64,000 bases of DNA from Isoptericola dokdonensis DS-3 (GCF_001636295.1 NZ_CP014209.1:2108001-2172000); one strand, 5' to 3'. Numbered from the stretch's first letter, positions 43,571 through 57,263 are shown. Numbers and translations are program-made. Notes: generated by a model not told the origin, from the letters alone.

Positions 43571-44555
43571 TGTGGCGTGCCCTCGGGTCGATGAGGCCGT
43601 GCACGAGGTCCATGACGAACAGCGCGGCGAGCACGGCGAGCGTGATCATGAGGAAGACGCCCTGCATGAGCGCGTAGTCGTTGTTCTGCACGGCGTCGAT
43701 CATCAGCTTGCCCAGTCCGGGGTAGCTGAAGACCTGCTCGGTGACGATCGATCCGGCGACGACGAAGGCCAGCGTGACGCCGAACCCGTTCACGGACGGG
43801 ATGACGGCGTTGCGCACGGCGTAGGTGGTGTAGACGCGGCGGCGGGACAGGCCCTTGGCCTCCGCGGTGACGATGTAGTCCTCCGAGAGGGTCGCCACCA
43901 TCATGTTGCGCATCCCGAGCAGCCAGCCGCCCACGGACGAGATGACGATCGTGACGGCCGGCAGGATCGCGTGGTAGAGCACCGAGCCGACGAACGCCCA
44001 GCTCAGCTCCGGTCCGTTGAAGGTGAAGACGTCGTAGGCGCCGATGATGGGGAACCACTGCAGCGTCACGGAGAAGACGAAGATGAACAGCAGGGCGACC
44101 CAGAAGTAGGGCAGCGACTGCAGCATCGTGGTGGACGGGATGATCGAGTCCACCCAGGTGCCGCGCCGCCAGCCGGCCCAGGCGCCGAGCGTGACGCCGA
44201 GGACGAACGAGATGACGGTCGCGGTCCCCACCAGGCCGATGGTCCACGGCAGGGCGTTCCCGATGAGCTCGGTCACCGGGGTGGGGAACTGCGTCACCGA
44301 CACCCCGAGGTCCCCGCGCAGCAGGTTCCCCAGGTAGGTGACGTACTGCTCCCACAGGCTCGTGTCCTCGGACGCGCCGAGGAGGAGCCGGAGGCTGTTC
44401 TGGACGGCCGGTGACACTTCACCGCTCCGCTGGAGCTTCGCCAGCAGGATCGTGTAGGGGTCTCCGGGCAGCAGGCGCGGCAGCAGGAAGTTCAGGGACA
44501 CGGCGATCCACAGCGTCACCGCGTAGAACCCGATCCGTCGTGCGTAGAACCTCAT
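43563..44555 (-). CDS. Peptide ABC importer, permease (OppB/DppB type)
   Basis: A 330-aa permease with six predicted membrane helices. The N-terminus RRIGFYAVTLWIAVSLNFLLPRLLPGDP is typical, as is the EAA loop (VTAEAKGLSRRRVYTTYAVRNAVIPSVNG) and the ending LVHGLIDPRARHSD. It follows the substrate-binding gene by about 60 bp, and together with OppC forms the transmembrane channel. Confidence 0.93.
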   Translation of the reverse strand: MRFYARRIGFYAVTLWIAVSLNFLLPRLLPGDPYTILLAKLQRSGEVSPAVQNSLRLLLGASEDTSLWEQYVTYLGNLLRGDLGVSVTQFPTPVTELIGNALPWTIGLVGTATVISFVLGVTLGAWAGWRRGTWVDSIIPSTTMLQSLPYFWVALLFIFVFSVTLQWFPIIGAYDVFTFNGPELSWAFVGSVLYHAILPAVTIVISSVGGWLLGMRNMMVATLSEDYIVTAEAKGLSRRRVYTTYAVRNAVIPSVNGFGVTLAFVVAGSIVTEQVFSYPGLGKLMIDAVQNNDYALMQGVFLMITLAVLAALFVMDLVHGLIDPRARHSD

Positions 44556-44614
44556 GGCGTGCCGTCCTTCGTCGCAGGCATCCGACTCCTCCTCAGCAGT
44601 GGTCGATCAGGGCG

Positions 44615-46345
44615 TCACTCGGCGCCGGCGAGGTTGCCGAGGATGACGCCGGAGGACGGGCCCTGCCAGGCCGGCGGGAAGACGTAGAGGTCCTCCTCGG
44701 TCGGGAAGCCCGTGTAGTCGGTCTGGTTGAAGAACGTCTGCGACGCGTTGACCAGCAGCGGGATGTACGGCAGGTCCTCGACGATGTTCTCCTGCACCGT
44801 GGCGTACGCCGCGGCCTTGGCGGCCTCGTCGTTGGTGGCGGCGGCGGCCTTCACCGCGTCGTCGACCTCGGTGTCGGAGTAGCGGGCGAAGTTCCAGTCG
44901 CCCGGCTCGAGGGCGGTGCCCACCGGCGTCGTGTAGTCGGTGGAGAACCAGTCGCGGTAGATCTGGTACGGGTCGGCGATGGACGTCCCGACGACGCCGC
45001 CCATGATGAGCTCGAACTCGCCGGCGGTCCGGGAGTCGGCGAACTCGTTCCAGGAGATCGTCGTCGCGACGACCTTGATGCCGGCCTCGGCGGCCTGCTC
45101 CTCGATGAGCTTCGCGGCGTTGTTGTAGTCGGTCCAGCCGTCCACCGAGGTGAGGGTCAGCTCGATGGCCTTGCCGTCCTTGCCGTAGAAGCCGTCCGCG
45201 CCCTGGGTGTAGCCCGCGGCCTCGAGGATCTCGCCGGCGCCCGCGGCGTCGGCGGACTGCTCGATGGCGGCTGGCATGCCGTCCGCGATCCACTTGTCGT
45301 CACGGCCGAGCAGCGCGAAGGTCGGGGAGATCTCCTTGGCGAGCCCCACGAACGCCTTCTCGTTGATCGCGCCGCGGTCGATGGCGGCGGACAGCGCCTG
45401 GCGGACGGCGACGTCGGTCTGCGCGCCTTCGCAGCCGAGGTCCACGTTCGAGCAGGTGTACAGGACGGTCGGGTCGACCGGGGTGTTGATGTAGCCCAGG
45501 CCCGCGGACTCGAGACGCTCCGGCTCGGGCACGAACATCGTGGCCCAGTCGATCTGGCCGGTGGCCAGCAGGTCCTCCGCGGACTGGTTGGCGTCGATGC
45601 CCAGGTACCGCAGGTTCTTCACGGCGGGCTCGCCGCCCCAGTAGTCGGGGTTCGCGACGGCGGTGTAGGAGGCGTCGGAGGTGCTCTCGACGAGGTACGG
45701 GCCGGTACCGACCGGGCTCTCGGCGTTCGTCCACGCGACCAGGCCGGTGAGGCCCGCCTCGGAGTCCTCGGCGTCCTCGTTCTGGCTGAACACGTGCTGC
45801 GGCACGATGTAGGTGGAGCCGAGGATCGCGAACTCGTTGGCGTACTGCGGCTCGTCGAAGCTGATGACGACGGTCGTGTCGTCGGAGGCCACGGCGTCGG
45901 TGAGGTACACCGGCTTGGCGGTCTCGTTGGTGAGGGAGTAGACGACGTCGTCGGCGGTGAAGGCCTCGCCGTCGTTCCACGTCACGCCCTCGCGGAGCGT
46001 GACGGTGAGCTCGGTGCCGTCCTCGTTCCACTCGAACGCGGTGCCCAGCATGGGCTCCGGCGCGGTGTCGGCGACCTTGTTGTAGGAGAACAGGGTCTCG
46101 TAGATGCCGCCGTTGGCGAGGTGCAGGACGCCGACCGCGTACGGGTTGAAGTTCGCCGTGATCGGGGTCTGCGAGCCCGCCCAGATGTTGAGGACGCGGT
46201 CGGTGCTCGCGCCGGCCGCCGTCTCGCTGGTCTCGGTCTCCGGGGCCTCGTCGGTGCCGCCGGAGCAGGCGCCCGCGAGGAGGGTCACGCTCGCGGCGAG
46301 CGCGGTGGCGACCAGCAGGCGCTGACGCCGGGTACGTCCGTGCAT
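44615..46345 (-). CDS. Peptide ABC importer, lipoprotein substrate-binding subunit
   Basis: A 576-aa SBP family 5 lipoprotein, first gene of the operon. The signal ends with the lipobox AGAC, giving a lipidated Cys27. The SBP_bac_5 domain follows (EWNEDGTELTVTLREGVTWNDGEAFTADDVVYSL). Gly/Ser/Thr/Glu residues just after Cys27 form a flexible tether. Closest relatives bind oligopeptides or oligosaccharides; in plant-biomass degraders such proteins often import cello- or manno-oligosaccharides, so the substrate is open. ATG 46345 has AAGGA about six bases upstream; a longer frame extends into the promoter region. Confidence 0.92.
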   Translation of the reverse strand: MHGRTRRQRLLVATALAASVTLLAGACSGGTDEAPETETSETAAGASTDRVLNIWAGSQTPITANFNPYAVGVLHLANGGIYETLFSYNKVADTAPEPMLGTAFEWNEDGTELTVTLREGVTWNDGEAFTADDVVYSLTNETAKPVYLTDAVASDDTTVVISFDEPQYANEFAILGSTYIVPQHVFSQNEDAEDSEAGLTGLVAWTNAESPVGTGPYLVESTSDASYTAVANPDYWGGEPAVKNLRYLGIDANQSAEDLLATGQIDWATMFVPEPERLESAGLGYINTPVDPTVLYTCSNVDLGCEGAQTDVAVRQALSAAIDRGAINEKAFVGLAKEISPTFALLGRDDKWIADGMPAAIEQSADAAGAGEILEAAGYTQGADGFYGKDGKAIELTLTSVDGWTDYNNAAKLIEEQAAEAGIKVVATTISWNEFADSRTAGEFELIMGGVVGTSIADPYQIYRDWFSTDYTTPVGTALEPGDWNFARYSDTEVDDAVKAAAATNDEAAKAAAYATVQENIVEDLPYIPLLVNASQTFFNQTDYTGFPTEEDLYVFPPAWQGPSSGVILGNLAGAE

Positions 46346-50389
<4,044 letters not shown>

Positions 50390-50396
50390 CACCCCG

Positions 50397-50428
50397 CCCG
50401 CACCCGACGTCGACGCGTCGGGTGCGGG
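50397..50428 (+). terminator. Terminator after icd
   Basis: A 13-bp stem (CCCGCACCCGACG and complement) with loop TCGACG, starting eight bases after the icd stop. Confidence 0.85.
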
Positions 50429-50505
50429 CGACGCACCACCCGCGGGGCCGGTCCGATCTTCGGGCCGGCCCCGCCGTCGTCCCCGCCGCGTCACGGCACG
50501 TGGGC

Positions 50506-50871
50506 GCGAGTCAGCTCAACCGCCCGCCAGTCAGCGCAGCCGGGCGCGAGTCAGCGCAACCGGGCCCGAGTCAGCGCGCGACGGCGCGAGTCAGCGCGCG
50601 ACGGCGCGAGTCAGCGTGAACTTCGTTCAATCAGCGCTCGGCCACGCGCGACCGACTCCGTCGTCGTCGACACCACAAACCCGACGCGACGACGAAGGGC
50701 GGCGGAGGGTGCCGCGCGTCGTCGTCGATCCCGGAGTGGAGCGGCCCCTGGGGCGCGTGAACGCGACGACGCGCGGCACCCTCCGCCGTCCGAAACCTGC
50801 GCTGACTGAACGAAGTTCACGCTGACTCGCGCCCGTCGCGCGCTGACTGGGCGGGCCCTGCGCTGACTCAC
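50506..50871. repeat. Large mirrored 20-bp-period repeat array B
   Basis: Seven cores related to GCGAGTCAGC start at 50506, 50526, 50546, 50566, 50586, 50606 and 50626, exactly 20 bp apart. Four inverted cores (GCTGACTCGC type) start at 50801, 50821, 50842 and 50862. Between the arms a 24-25-bp perfect inverted repeat (50700-50724 and 50764-50788) forms a central stem with a 39-bp loop. The inner arm units also mirror one another outside the central stem, sharing TGAACTTCGTT in inverted orientation. The array fills the gap between two convergent genes, and its last core supplies the stop codon of the minus-strand gene at 50868. Confidence 0.93.
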
Positions 50872-51260
50872 CACGACCAACCGCGGGAGCTGAGCTCCAG
50901 CTCCTCGCGGAGCCTCTCCTCGTCGGCGACGTGCTCGTCGGGACGCAGCGGCTGGTCGACGACGGCGAGCCCGGCGGCGCGGCAGGCCTCGCGGAGCAGG
51001 GCGTCGTAGGCGTCCTGGGCGGCGCGCCAGTGGTGGGCGCGGGCGTAGACGCCGGGATCGTCGGCGACGGTGCGGAGCTCGTGGGCGAGCTCGCCCAGGC
51101 GGATCTGGAGGGCGAGGGTGGTGAGCGGGTCGGGTGGCGCGTGTCGCAGGCGGCGACGGGCGACGGCGGCGCGGTGGGGCTCGGAGCGCAGCCAGGAGCC
51201 GACCGCCAGGCCGGCGACGAAGATTCCGACGGCGATCAGGTAAGCCAGCTGCCACGTCAT
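50868..51260 (-). CDS. Membrane-anchored hypothetical protein
   Basis: A 130-aa protein with one N-terminal membrane helix (LAYLIAVGIFVAGLAVGSWL) and a helical, Ala/Arg/Glu-rich cytoplasmic domain. No family is recognised. ATG 51260 was chosen; the frame is open upstream but in sequence with no conserved look. Its stop codon lies in the last core of repeat array B, so the gene's exact end may have been set by repeat insertion. Expression is inferred only from composition and codon pattern. Confidence 0.6.
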   Translation of the reverse strand: MTWQLAYLIAVGIFVAGLAVGSWLRSEPHRAAVARRRLRHAPPDPLTTLALQIRLGELAHELRTVADDPGVYARAHHWRAAQDAYDALLREACRAAGLAVVDQPLRPDEHVADEERLREELELSSRGWSW

Positions 51261-51513
51261 CGTGCGCACCCCTGCCCTCATTCTAGTGACCTGCGTCACG
51301 CCCTCGCACGGTCGGCTGCGGCGGCCGGTCGAGCACCAGGCGAGTGACCAGGGGACGGCGGGTGGTCCGTCACGGCCGCCCCGACCCCCGGCAAGGCGTG
51401 CCTCACAAGGCTCAGGGTCGCCTGTCCTTGCTGGCAGGAGGCGGGAATGCGGCCTACTCTGGAATCGTTCCAGTGACCGTCGACCGGGTGATCCCCGAGA
51501 GAGCGAGAGCACG

Positions 51514-51999
51514 ATGAGCACCCCCAGCATCCACCGCAGCACCGACCGCACGCAGGCGTCGGAGAAGCTGACCGGCCACCTCCAGCGCGTCCTGGTCGCC
51601 CTCGTGGACCTCCACGTCCAGGGCAAGCAGGCCCACTGGAACGTGACGGGCCGCGGGTTCCGCGACCTGCACCTCCAGCTCGACGAGCTGGTCGACGTCG
51701 CCCGCGAGCACAGCGACACCGTCGCCGAGCGCCTGCGCGCACTGCAGGCCGTCCCGGACGGCCGCACCGAGACGGTCGCCACGACCACCGACCTCTCCCC
51801 CTACCCGGCGGGTCTGGTCTCGGTCGGCGGCACGGTCGACGCGATCACCGAGCGCATCGCACAGACCGTCGAGGTCGCGCGCGAGGTGCACGACGACGTC
51901 GACGCCGAGGACCCGACCACCGCCGACCTCCTGCACGAGATCATCGCCGACCTGGAGAAGCAGGCCTGGATGATCACGTCGGAGAACACCGAGGTCTGA
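51514..51999 (+). CDS. dps: Dps-family DNA-protecting ferritin-like protein
   Basis: A 161-aa protein that forms dodecamers, stores iron and protects DNA under starvation and oxidative stress. Ferroxidase-site residues are visible: KQAHWNVTGRGFRDLHLQLDEL (His, Asp, Glu), the typical Dps signature, then HDDVDAEDPTTADLLHEIIADLEKQAWMI. The ATG at 51514 fits the usual length. A GAGAGAGCGAGAGC stretch upstream offers the ribosome-binding site. The gene ends near an imperfect hairpin and repeat array C. Confidence 0.93.
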   Translation: MSTPSIHRSTDRTQASEKLTGHLQRVLVALVDLHVQGKQAHWNVTGRGFRDLHLQLDELVDVAREHSDTVAERLRALQAVPDGRTETVATTTDLSPYPAGLVSVGGTVDAITERIAQTVEVAREVHDDVDAEDPTTADLLHEIIADLEKQAWMITSENTEV

Positions 52000-52090
52000 C
52001 CCCGCACGACGGCCGGGCGGTCGGAGCGGCACCTGCGGGTGCGCGCGCCGGCCGCCCGTCGTCGTGCCTGCCGGGAGGTCCGGGACCTCG

Positions 52091-52220
52091 CGCTGACTCG
52101 GCACGGTCTGCGCTGACTCGCGCCCGCCCGCGCTGACTCGCGGCAATCCGCGCTGACTCGCCACGGTCCGCGCTGACTCGCGCCCGCCCACGCTGACTCG
52201 CGGCAATCCACGCGGACCCG
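52091..52220. repeat. 20-bp-period repeat array C with 60-bp higher order
   Basis: Six identical cores CGCTGACTCG start at 52091, 52111, 52131, 52151, 52171 and 52191; a degenerate seventh is at 52211. The 10-bp spacers come in three types in order: CACGGT type, CGCCCGCCC type and CGGCAATCC type, then the same three again. The array is therefore two copies of a 60-bp unit built from 20-bp units. All cores point one way, unlike arrays A and B. It lies between convergent dps and purL. Confidence 0.94.
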
Positions 52221-52226
52221 GGGACG

Positions 52227-52261
52227 ACGACGGCCGCCACGGACTCCGTGGCGGCCGTCGT
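52227..52261. terminator. Terminator after purL
   Basis: A 15-bp stem (ACGACGGCCGCCACG and complement) with loop GACTC, 11 bp past the minus-strand purL stop. It directly adjoins repeat array C. Confidence 0.88.
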
Positions 52262-52272
52262 GCTGCCGGGTG

Positions 52273-54612
52273 TCAGCCGAACAGGCGGGGCAGGGTGCCC
52301 TCGTGGGCGTCGCGGGCGTCGTCCAGCGTGAGGGTGAAGGCGTCGGTGCCGTAGCCGACCTCGACGGCGTCGCCGCCGGTGGTACCGAGGCGGGCGACGG
52401 GGACGCCGGCGGCCTCGGCGGAGGCGACCAGCGCGGCCTCCTGCTCCGGGTCGACGGCGACGAGCACCCGCGCGGTGGTCTCGCTGAACAGCGCGGCGAA
52501 CGGGGTGACGCCGTCCCGCTCGACGACGGGGTCGAGGGAGACGGAGACGCCGACGCCGTGGCGCAGCGACGCCTCGACGAGCGTCTGCGCGAGGCCGCCC
52601 TCGGACAGGTCGTGCGCGGCGAGGACGGTGCCGGTGCGGCGCCCCTCGACGAGCACGGACGCGAGCGCCTTCTCGGCGGCGAGGTCGACGCGCGGCGGCA
52701 GGCCACCGAGGTGCGAGTGCACGACGTCGGCCCACGCGGAGCCGTCGAGCTCGTCGGCGGTGGCGCCGAGCAGCAGCACGGACAGGCCCTCGGCGCGCCA
52801 GCCGGAGGGGGTAGCGGTGCGGACGTCGTCGAGGACGCCGAGCACGCCGACGACGGGCGTCGGGTGGATGGCGGAGTCGATCTGCCCGAGCTCGCCGGTG
52901 CCGTTGTAGAGGGAGACGTTGCCGCCGGTGACGGGCACGCCGAGCTCCTGGCAGGCGTCCGCGAGCCCCTCGATCGCCTCGACGAGCTGCCACATGGAGT
53001 CGGGGTGCTCGGGCGAGCCGAAGTTGAGGCAGTCGGTGACGGCCAGCGGCGTGGCGCCGGTGGTGGCGACGTTGCGGTACGCCTCGGCGAGCGCGAGCTG
53101 GGCACCGGTGCGCGGGTCGAGCTTTCCGTAGCGGCCGTTGGCGTCGGTGGCGAGCGCGACGCCGCGACCGGTGGCCTCGTCGACGCGGATCACGCCGCCG
53201 TCGTCGGGCTGCGCGAGCGCGGTGTTGCCCTGCACGAAGCGGTCGTACTGGTCGGTCACCCACGCCTTGGAGGCGAGGTTCGGGGACGCGAGCAGCGTCA
53301 GCACCGTGGCGCGCAGGCCCTCGGCGGACTTGGGCCGCTCCAGACCGAGCCCGACGACCGACGCACGCTGGAGCTCGTCCTGCCACGACGGGCGGGCGTA
53401 GGGCCGCTCGTAGACGGGGCCCTCGTGCGCGACCGTCTTCGGGTCGACGTCGACGATGCGCTGCCCGTGGTGGTCGATGGTGAGGCGGCCGGAGCCGTTG
53501 ACCTCGCCGATGACGGCCGTCTCGACGTCCCACCGGCCGGTGATCGCGAGGAACTCGTCGAGCTTCTCCGGCGTGACGACCGCCATCATGCGCTCCTGCG
53601 ACTCCGACATGAGGATCTCGCCGGCGTTGAGCGACGGGTCGCGCAGCAGCACGTCGTCGAGCCACACGTGCATGCCGCCGTCACCGTTCGACGCGAGCTC
53701 GGAGGTGGCGCAGGAGATGCCGGCGGCACCGAGGTCCTGGATGCCCTCGACGACCTGGGCCGCGTAGAGCTCGAGGCAGCACTCGATGAGCACCTTCTCC
53801 ATGAAGGGGTCGCCCACCTGGACCGACGGCCGCTTGGCGGGGACGCCGTCCTCGAACGTCTCGGACGCGAGGATGGAGGCGCCGCCGATGCCGTCGCCGC
53901 CGGTGCGGGCGCCGAACAGGATGACCTTGTTGCCGGTGCCGGACGCGTTGGCGAGGTGGATGTCCTCGTGGCGCAGGACGCCGACGCACAGGGCGTTGAC
54001 GAGCGGGTTGCCCTGGTAGGAGCCGTCGAAGACGAGCTCGCCGCCGATGTTGGGCAGGCCGAGGGAGTTGCCGTAACCGCCGACGCCGGACACGACGCCG
54101 TGCACGACGCGGGCCGTGTCGGGGTGGTCGACGGCGCCGAAGCGCAGCTGGTCCATCACCGCGACAGGTCGCGCGCCCATGGAGATGATGTCCCTGACGA
54201 TGCCGCCGACGCCGGTCGCGGCACCCTGGTAGGGCTCGACGTACGAGGGGTGGTTGTGGGACTCGACCTTGAAGGTGACGGCCCAGCCGTCGCCGATGTC
54301 GACGACGCCCGCGTTCTCGCCGATGCCGACGAGCAGGTGCTCGGTCATCTCGGGGGTGACGCGCTCGCCGAACTTGCGCAGGTGCACCTTGGAGGACTTG
54401 TACGAGCAGTGCTCGGACCACATGACGGAGTACATGGCGAGCTCCGCGGCCGTCGGGCGGCGCCCGAGGATGTCGCGGATCCGCTGGTACTCGTCGGGCT
54501 TGAGGCCCAGCTCGGCGTACGGCTGGCTCTCGTCCGGGTTCGCGGCGGCGTTCTCGACGGTGTCGAGCGTCGGACGGGGGGAGGCCACGGTCTCGGCGCG
54601 GTCTGCGGTCAT
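52273..54612 (-). CDS. purL: Phosphoribosylformylglycinamidine synthase subunit PurL
   Basis: Large synthetase subunit for FGAR to FGAM conversion in purine synthesis. The 779-aa product is the small-PurL type, which works with separate PurS and PurQ; neither is in the window. Motifs include [61 protein letters not shown] and [24 protein letters not shown] 54612 follows GAGGG. It is divergent from nothing close: the next gene, a MarR regulator, lies 123 bp upstream on the same strand. Confidence 0.96.
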   Translation of the reverse strand: MTADRAETVASPRPTLDTVENAAANPDESQPYAELGLKPDEYQRIRDILGRRPTAAELAMYSVMWSEHCSYKSSKVHLRKFGERVTPEMTEHLLVGIGENAGVVDIGDGWAVTFKVESHNHPSYVEPYQGAATGVGGIVRDIISMGARPVAVMDQLRFGAVDHPDTARVVHGVVSGVGGYGNSLGLPNIGGELVFDGSYQGNPLVNALCVGVLRHEDIHLANASGTGNKVILFGARTGGDGIGGASILASETFEDGVPAKRPSVQVGDPFMEKVLIECCLELYAAQVVEGIQDLGAAGISCATSELASNGDGGMHVWLDDVLLRDPSLNAGEILMSESQERMMAVVTPEKLDEFLAITGRWDVETAVIGEVNGSGRLTIDHHGQRIVDVDPKTVAHEGPVYERPYARPSWQDELQRASVVGLGLERPKSAEGLRATVLTLLASPNLASKAWVTDQYDRFVQGNTALAQPDDGGVIRVDEATGRGVALATDANGRYGKLDPRTGAQLALAEAYRNVATTGATPLAVTDCLNFGSPEHPDSMWQLVEAIEGLADACQELGVPVTGGNVSLYNGTGELGQIDSAIHPTPVVGVLGVLDDVRTATPSGWRAEGLSVLLLGATADELDGSAWADVVHSHLGGLPPRVDLAAEKALASVLVEGRRTGTVLAAHDLSEGGLAQTLVEASLRHGVGVSVSLDPVVERDGVTPFAALFSETTARVLVAVDPEQEAALVASAEAAGVPVARLGTTGGDAVEVGYGTDAFTLTLDDARDAHEGTLPRLFG

Positions 54613-54735
54613 CTCATCCCTCGGGTCGCACGGGGTGCCGGACCGGGTGACCACCGCGCTCGGGGCGGACGGCGTCCGGCATCGGTCCGGGGCCTGGATC
54701 GCGCCCCCGGCGGTCCGGGCCGGCGCGTGGTCAGT

Positions 54736-55320
54736 CTACCGGCCCGCGGCGGGGTCGCCGTCGCGCTGCCCGACCGCCTCGGACGGCCGCCCGGGGCCGT
54801 CCTCGACGACGGTCGTCGCGACGTCGTCGTCGGTCTCCTCGACGGACGCGGCCAGGGCGAGGAGGAAGTCGCGGACGGCGGGACGGCAGTGCTCGGGCAC
54901 CCCGCGGGCGGCCTCGATCATGCGCGCGTGGGCGCCGGCGAGGCGTTCGCGGACCTCGCGGTGGGCGGCGGCGGTGGCCACCACGACGACGGAGCGGCGG
55001 TCGCGCGGGTGCGGGCGGCGCTGGAGGTGCCCGGACCCGGCGAGCCGGTCCAGGACCTTGGTGGTGGACGCGGTCGAGATGCCGAGGTCCTCGGCGAGGT
55101 CGCGGGGCGTGACGGAGGTGCCGACCTGCTCGGCGGCGATGACGTGCCGCAGGGCACGCAGGTCGGTGAGGTTCATGGCCATGTCACGCCCGGCGCGTTG
55201 CCGCATGGCCTCGTCGGCACGACGGAACGTGCGCACCGCCTCCAGGATGCTCCGCGTCTCGGTGTCGGCCGGCCCGTACCAGTAGGTGGTCCCCTCGGCT
55301 GGTTCCTGCACGACGGCCAT
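54736..55320 (-). CDS. MarR-family regulator divergent from the carotenoid operon
   Basis: A 194-aa winged-helix protein with recognition region VTPRDLAEDLGISTASTTKVLDRLAGSGHLQRRPHPRDRRSVVV; the wing PHPRDRRS is typical. It is transcribed divergently from crtE across 60 bp that contain several inverted repeats. MarR proteins of similar position control carotenoid genes in Corynebacterium (CrtR), so repression of crtE-crtB-crtI and autoregulation are likely but inferred. A Gly/Asp-rich C-terminal tail of about 30 residues is unusual. Confidence 0.85.
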   Translation of the reverse strand: MAVVQEPAEGTTYWYGPADTETRSILEAVRTFRRADEAMRQRAGRDMAMNLTDLRALRHVIAAEQVGTSVTPRDLAEDLGISTASTTKVLDRLAGSGHLQRRPHPRDRRSVVVVATAAAHREVRERLAGAHARMIEAARGVPEHCRPAVRDFLLALAASVEETDDDVATTVVEDGPGRPSEAVGQRDGDPAAGR

Positions 55321-55325
55321 GATAC

Positions 55326-55359
55326 CTAGTGAGCCGAACTAGTTTCTTGTTAGGCTAAC
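55326..55359. promoter_or_regulatory. Operator candidates between MarR and crtE
   Basis: CTAGT-N7-ACTAG at 55326-55342 and GTTAG-G-CTAAC at 55349-55359 are inverted repeats in a 60-bp divergent region of lower GC. CGAACTA occurs twice nearby (55336 and 55368). Overlap with promoter elements is expected, but no clear -10/-35 pair could be fixed. Confidence 0.6.
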
Positions 55360-55380
55360 TACTGCCCGAACTAAGGAGTT

Positions 55381-56382
55381 GTGGTGGACGCCTCCCACCT
55401 GCCGGCCGACGACGCCCCATGGGCCACGACGAGCCCTGTCGCCCCCGCCGGGAAGCGTCTGCGCCCCCGCCTGCTCGTCGGGGCGCACGACGTCCTCGCC
55501 TCCGGCCGGCAGGACCCGGAGCCGCACGCCGTCGTCACCGCCGTCGGCGAGGCCGTCGAGCTGCTGCACACCGCGTTCCTCGCGCACGACGACGTCATCG
55601 ACGACGACGAGCTCCGCCGCGGCCGGCCCAACGTCGCGGGTCGGTACGCCGCGCACGCCCGCGCCCACGGCCTGCCCGACGACGCCGCGCACGGGTACGG
55701 CGCGGCCGCCGGTCTGCTCGCCGGCGACCTCGCGCTCGCCGGCGCGGTCCGGGCGGTCGCACTGAGCGGCGCCCGCCCCGCGGTCGTCCCGCGCCTGCTC
55801 GACCTCGTCGACGAGGCGATCCGGCTGAGCGTGGACGGCGAGCTTCGCGACCTGTGGTTCAGCCACCGGCCGCCCGCGCTGGACGACGTGGTCGTCACGG
55901 CACGGCTCAAGACGTCCGCCTACTCGTTCGAGCTGCCGCTGCGCCTGGCCGGGGCGCTCGCCGGGTGCGACGAGCTCGACGACGACCTCGGACGCCTCGG
56001 TCGCGACCTGGGGATCGCCTACCAGCTGCGCGACGACGTCCTCGGCACGTTCGGCGACCCCGCCAGCACCGGCAAGCCGTCCGGCTCCGACCTGCGGGAG
56101 GGGCGCGGCACCGCCCTCGTCGCGTTCGCCCGCACCACGGCCGACTGGCCGCAGGTCGCCGCGGCGCTGGGACGCCGGGACGCCACCGACGACGACCTCG
56201 CCCAGGTGCGGACCTTGCTGGAGCGGTGCGGGGCACGGGCCGCCACGGAGGACCTCGCGGACCGGTACGAGCTGATGGCCAGCGAGCAGGCCCGCCGGCT
56301 CGGGCTCGACGACCTCGTGTCCGACCTGCTGGCGCTCGCGGTTCCGCCGCGGGGCCGGGGCGTGGGAGCGTGGGCGGCATGA
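55381..56382 (+). CDS. crtE: Geranylgeranyl diphosphate synthase (polyprenyl synthetase)
   Basis: A 333-aa prenyl transferase making the C20 precursor of carotenoids. The first aspartate-rich motif is LAHDDVIDDDELRRG (about residues 68-82), the second YQLRDDVLG (about 215-223). KRLRPRL near the N-terminus binds the allylic diphosphate. The GTG at 55381 is directly followed by a second GTG at 55384; AAGGAG at 55373-55378 is better spaced for the latter. The stop overlaps the crtB start (ATGA at 56379). C30/C40 product length cannot be read from the motif alone. Confidence 0.9.
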   Translation: MVDASHLPADDAPWATTSPVAPAGKRLRPRLLVGAHDVLASGRQDPEPHAVVTAVGEAVELLHTAFLAHDDVIDDDELRRGRPNVAGRYAAHARAHGLPDDAAHGYGAAAGLLAGDLALAGAVRAVALSGARPAVVPRLLDLVDEAIRLSVDGELRDLWFSHRPPALDDVVVTARLKTSAYSFELPLRLAGALAGCDELDDDLGRLGRDLGIAYQLRDDVLGTFGDPASTGKPSGSDLREGRGTALVAFARTTADWPQVAAALGRRDATDDDLAQVRTLLERCGARAATEDLADRYELMASEQARRLGLDDLVSDLLALAVPPRGRGVGAWAA

Positions 56383-57263
56383 CGGCTACCCGACCCGTGC
56401 ACACCGACGACGGTCGCGCCGGCGCCTACGACGCGGCCGCGGCACGCGTCGCGGCGGCGGTCGTGGACGAGTACTCGACCTCGTTCGGCTGGGCCTGCCG
56501 GCTGCTCGGCCCGGACGTCCGCGAGCACGTGCGGGCGATCTACGCGCTCGTACGGATCGCCGACGAGATCGTCGACGACGTGGACGCCTCGCTCACCACC
56601 GCCGAGCGGGCCGAGCTGCTCGACGGCTTCGAGCGGGCGACCGCGCTGGCAGTGCGGCGTGGGCACAGCACCGACCTCGTGGTGCACGGCTTCGCCCGCA
56701 CGGCCCGCCGGTTCGGCATCGGTCCCGTCCTGGTGGACCCGTTCTTCGCGTCGATGCGCACCGACCTGTCGGTCCGCGAGCACGACGCCGAGAGCATGGC
56801 CGTGTACGTCCACGGCTCGGCCGAGGTCGTGGGCCTCATGTGCCTGCGGGTCTTCCTCGGCGGCGACGACGACGCCTACGAGCAGCTGGCACCCGGCGCC
56901 GCCCGGCTCGGGGCGGCGTTCCAGAAGGTCAACTTCCTGCGGGACCTCGCCGACGACCTCGACGCCCGCGGCCGCGCCTACTTCCCCGGCGTGCACGGCG
57001 ACCTGGACGACGCGACCCGCGACGTGCTCCTCGACGACGTCGACGCGGACCTCGCCGCGGCGTCCGCCGCGATCGACCGGCTCCCCCGGTCGAGCCGGCT
57101 GGCGGTGCGGGTGGCGCACGACCTGTTCGCCGAGCTGTCCCGTCGGCTGCGGGCCACGCCGGCCGCCGAGCTGCGGCAGCGCCGGGTGCGGGTGCCGGAC
57201 CACGCCAAGGCGCGTCTGGTCGCGAAGGCCGTGCTGCGCGAGTCGATGCGGCGCGGCTCATGA
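56379..57263 (+). CDS. crtB: Phytoene synthase
   Basis: A 294-aa squalene/phytoene synthase that condenses two GGPP molecules to phytoene. Substrate-binding motifs are IADEIVDDVD (first Asp-rich) and LRDLADDLDARGRAYFP (second Asp-rich, within NFLRDLADD). Length matches bacterial CrtB. ATG 56379 overlaps the crtE stop, and its stop overlaps the crtI ATG at 57260, so the operon is fully translationally coupled. Confidence 0.93.
   Translation: MTATRPVHTDDGRAGAYDAAAARVAAAVVDEYSTSFGWACRLLGPDVREHVRAIYALVRIADEIVDDVDASLTTAERAELLDGFERATALAVRRGHSTDLVVHGFARTARRFGIGPVLVDPFFASMRTDLSVREHDAESMAVYVHGSAEVVGLMCLRVFLGGDDDAYEQLAPGAARLGAAFQKVNFLRDLADDLDARGRAYFPGVHGDLDDATRDVLLDDVDADLAAASAAIDRLPRSSRLAVRVAHDLFAELSRRLRATPAAELRQRRVRVPDHAKARLVAKAVLRESMRRGS

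Noticed and set aside
52000..52070. Hairpin after dps
   Set aside because: The arms match only imperfectly around 52004-52066; not strong enough to call a terminator.
52091..52220. CRISPR array
   Set aside because: Cores and spacers are only 10 bp each, spacers repeat in a fixed order, and there are no cas genes.
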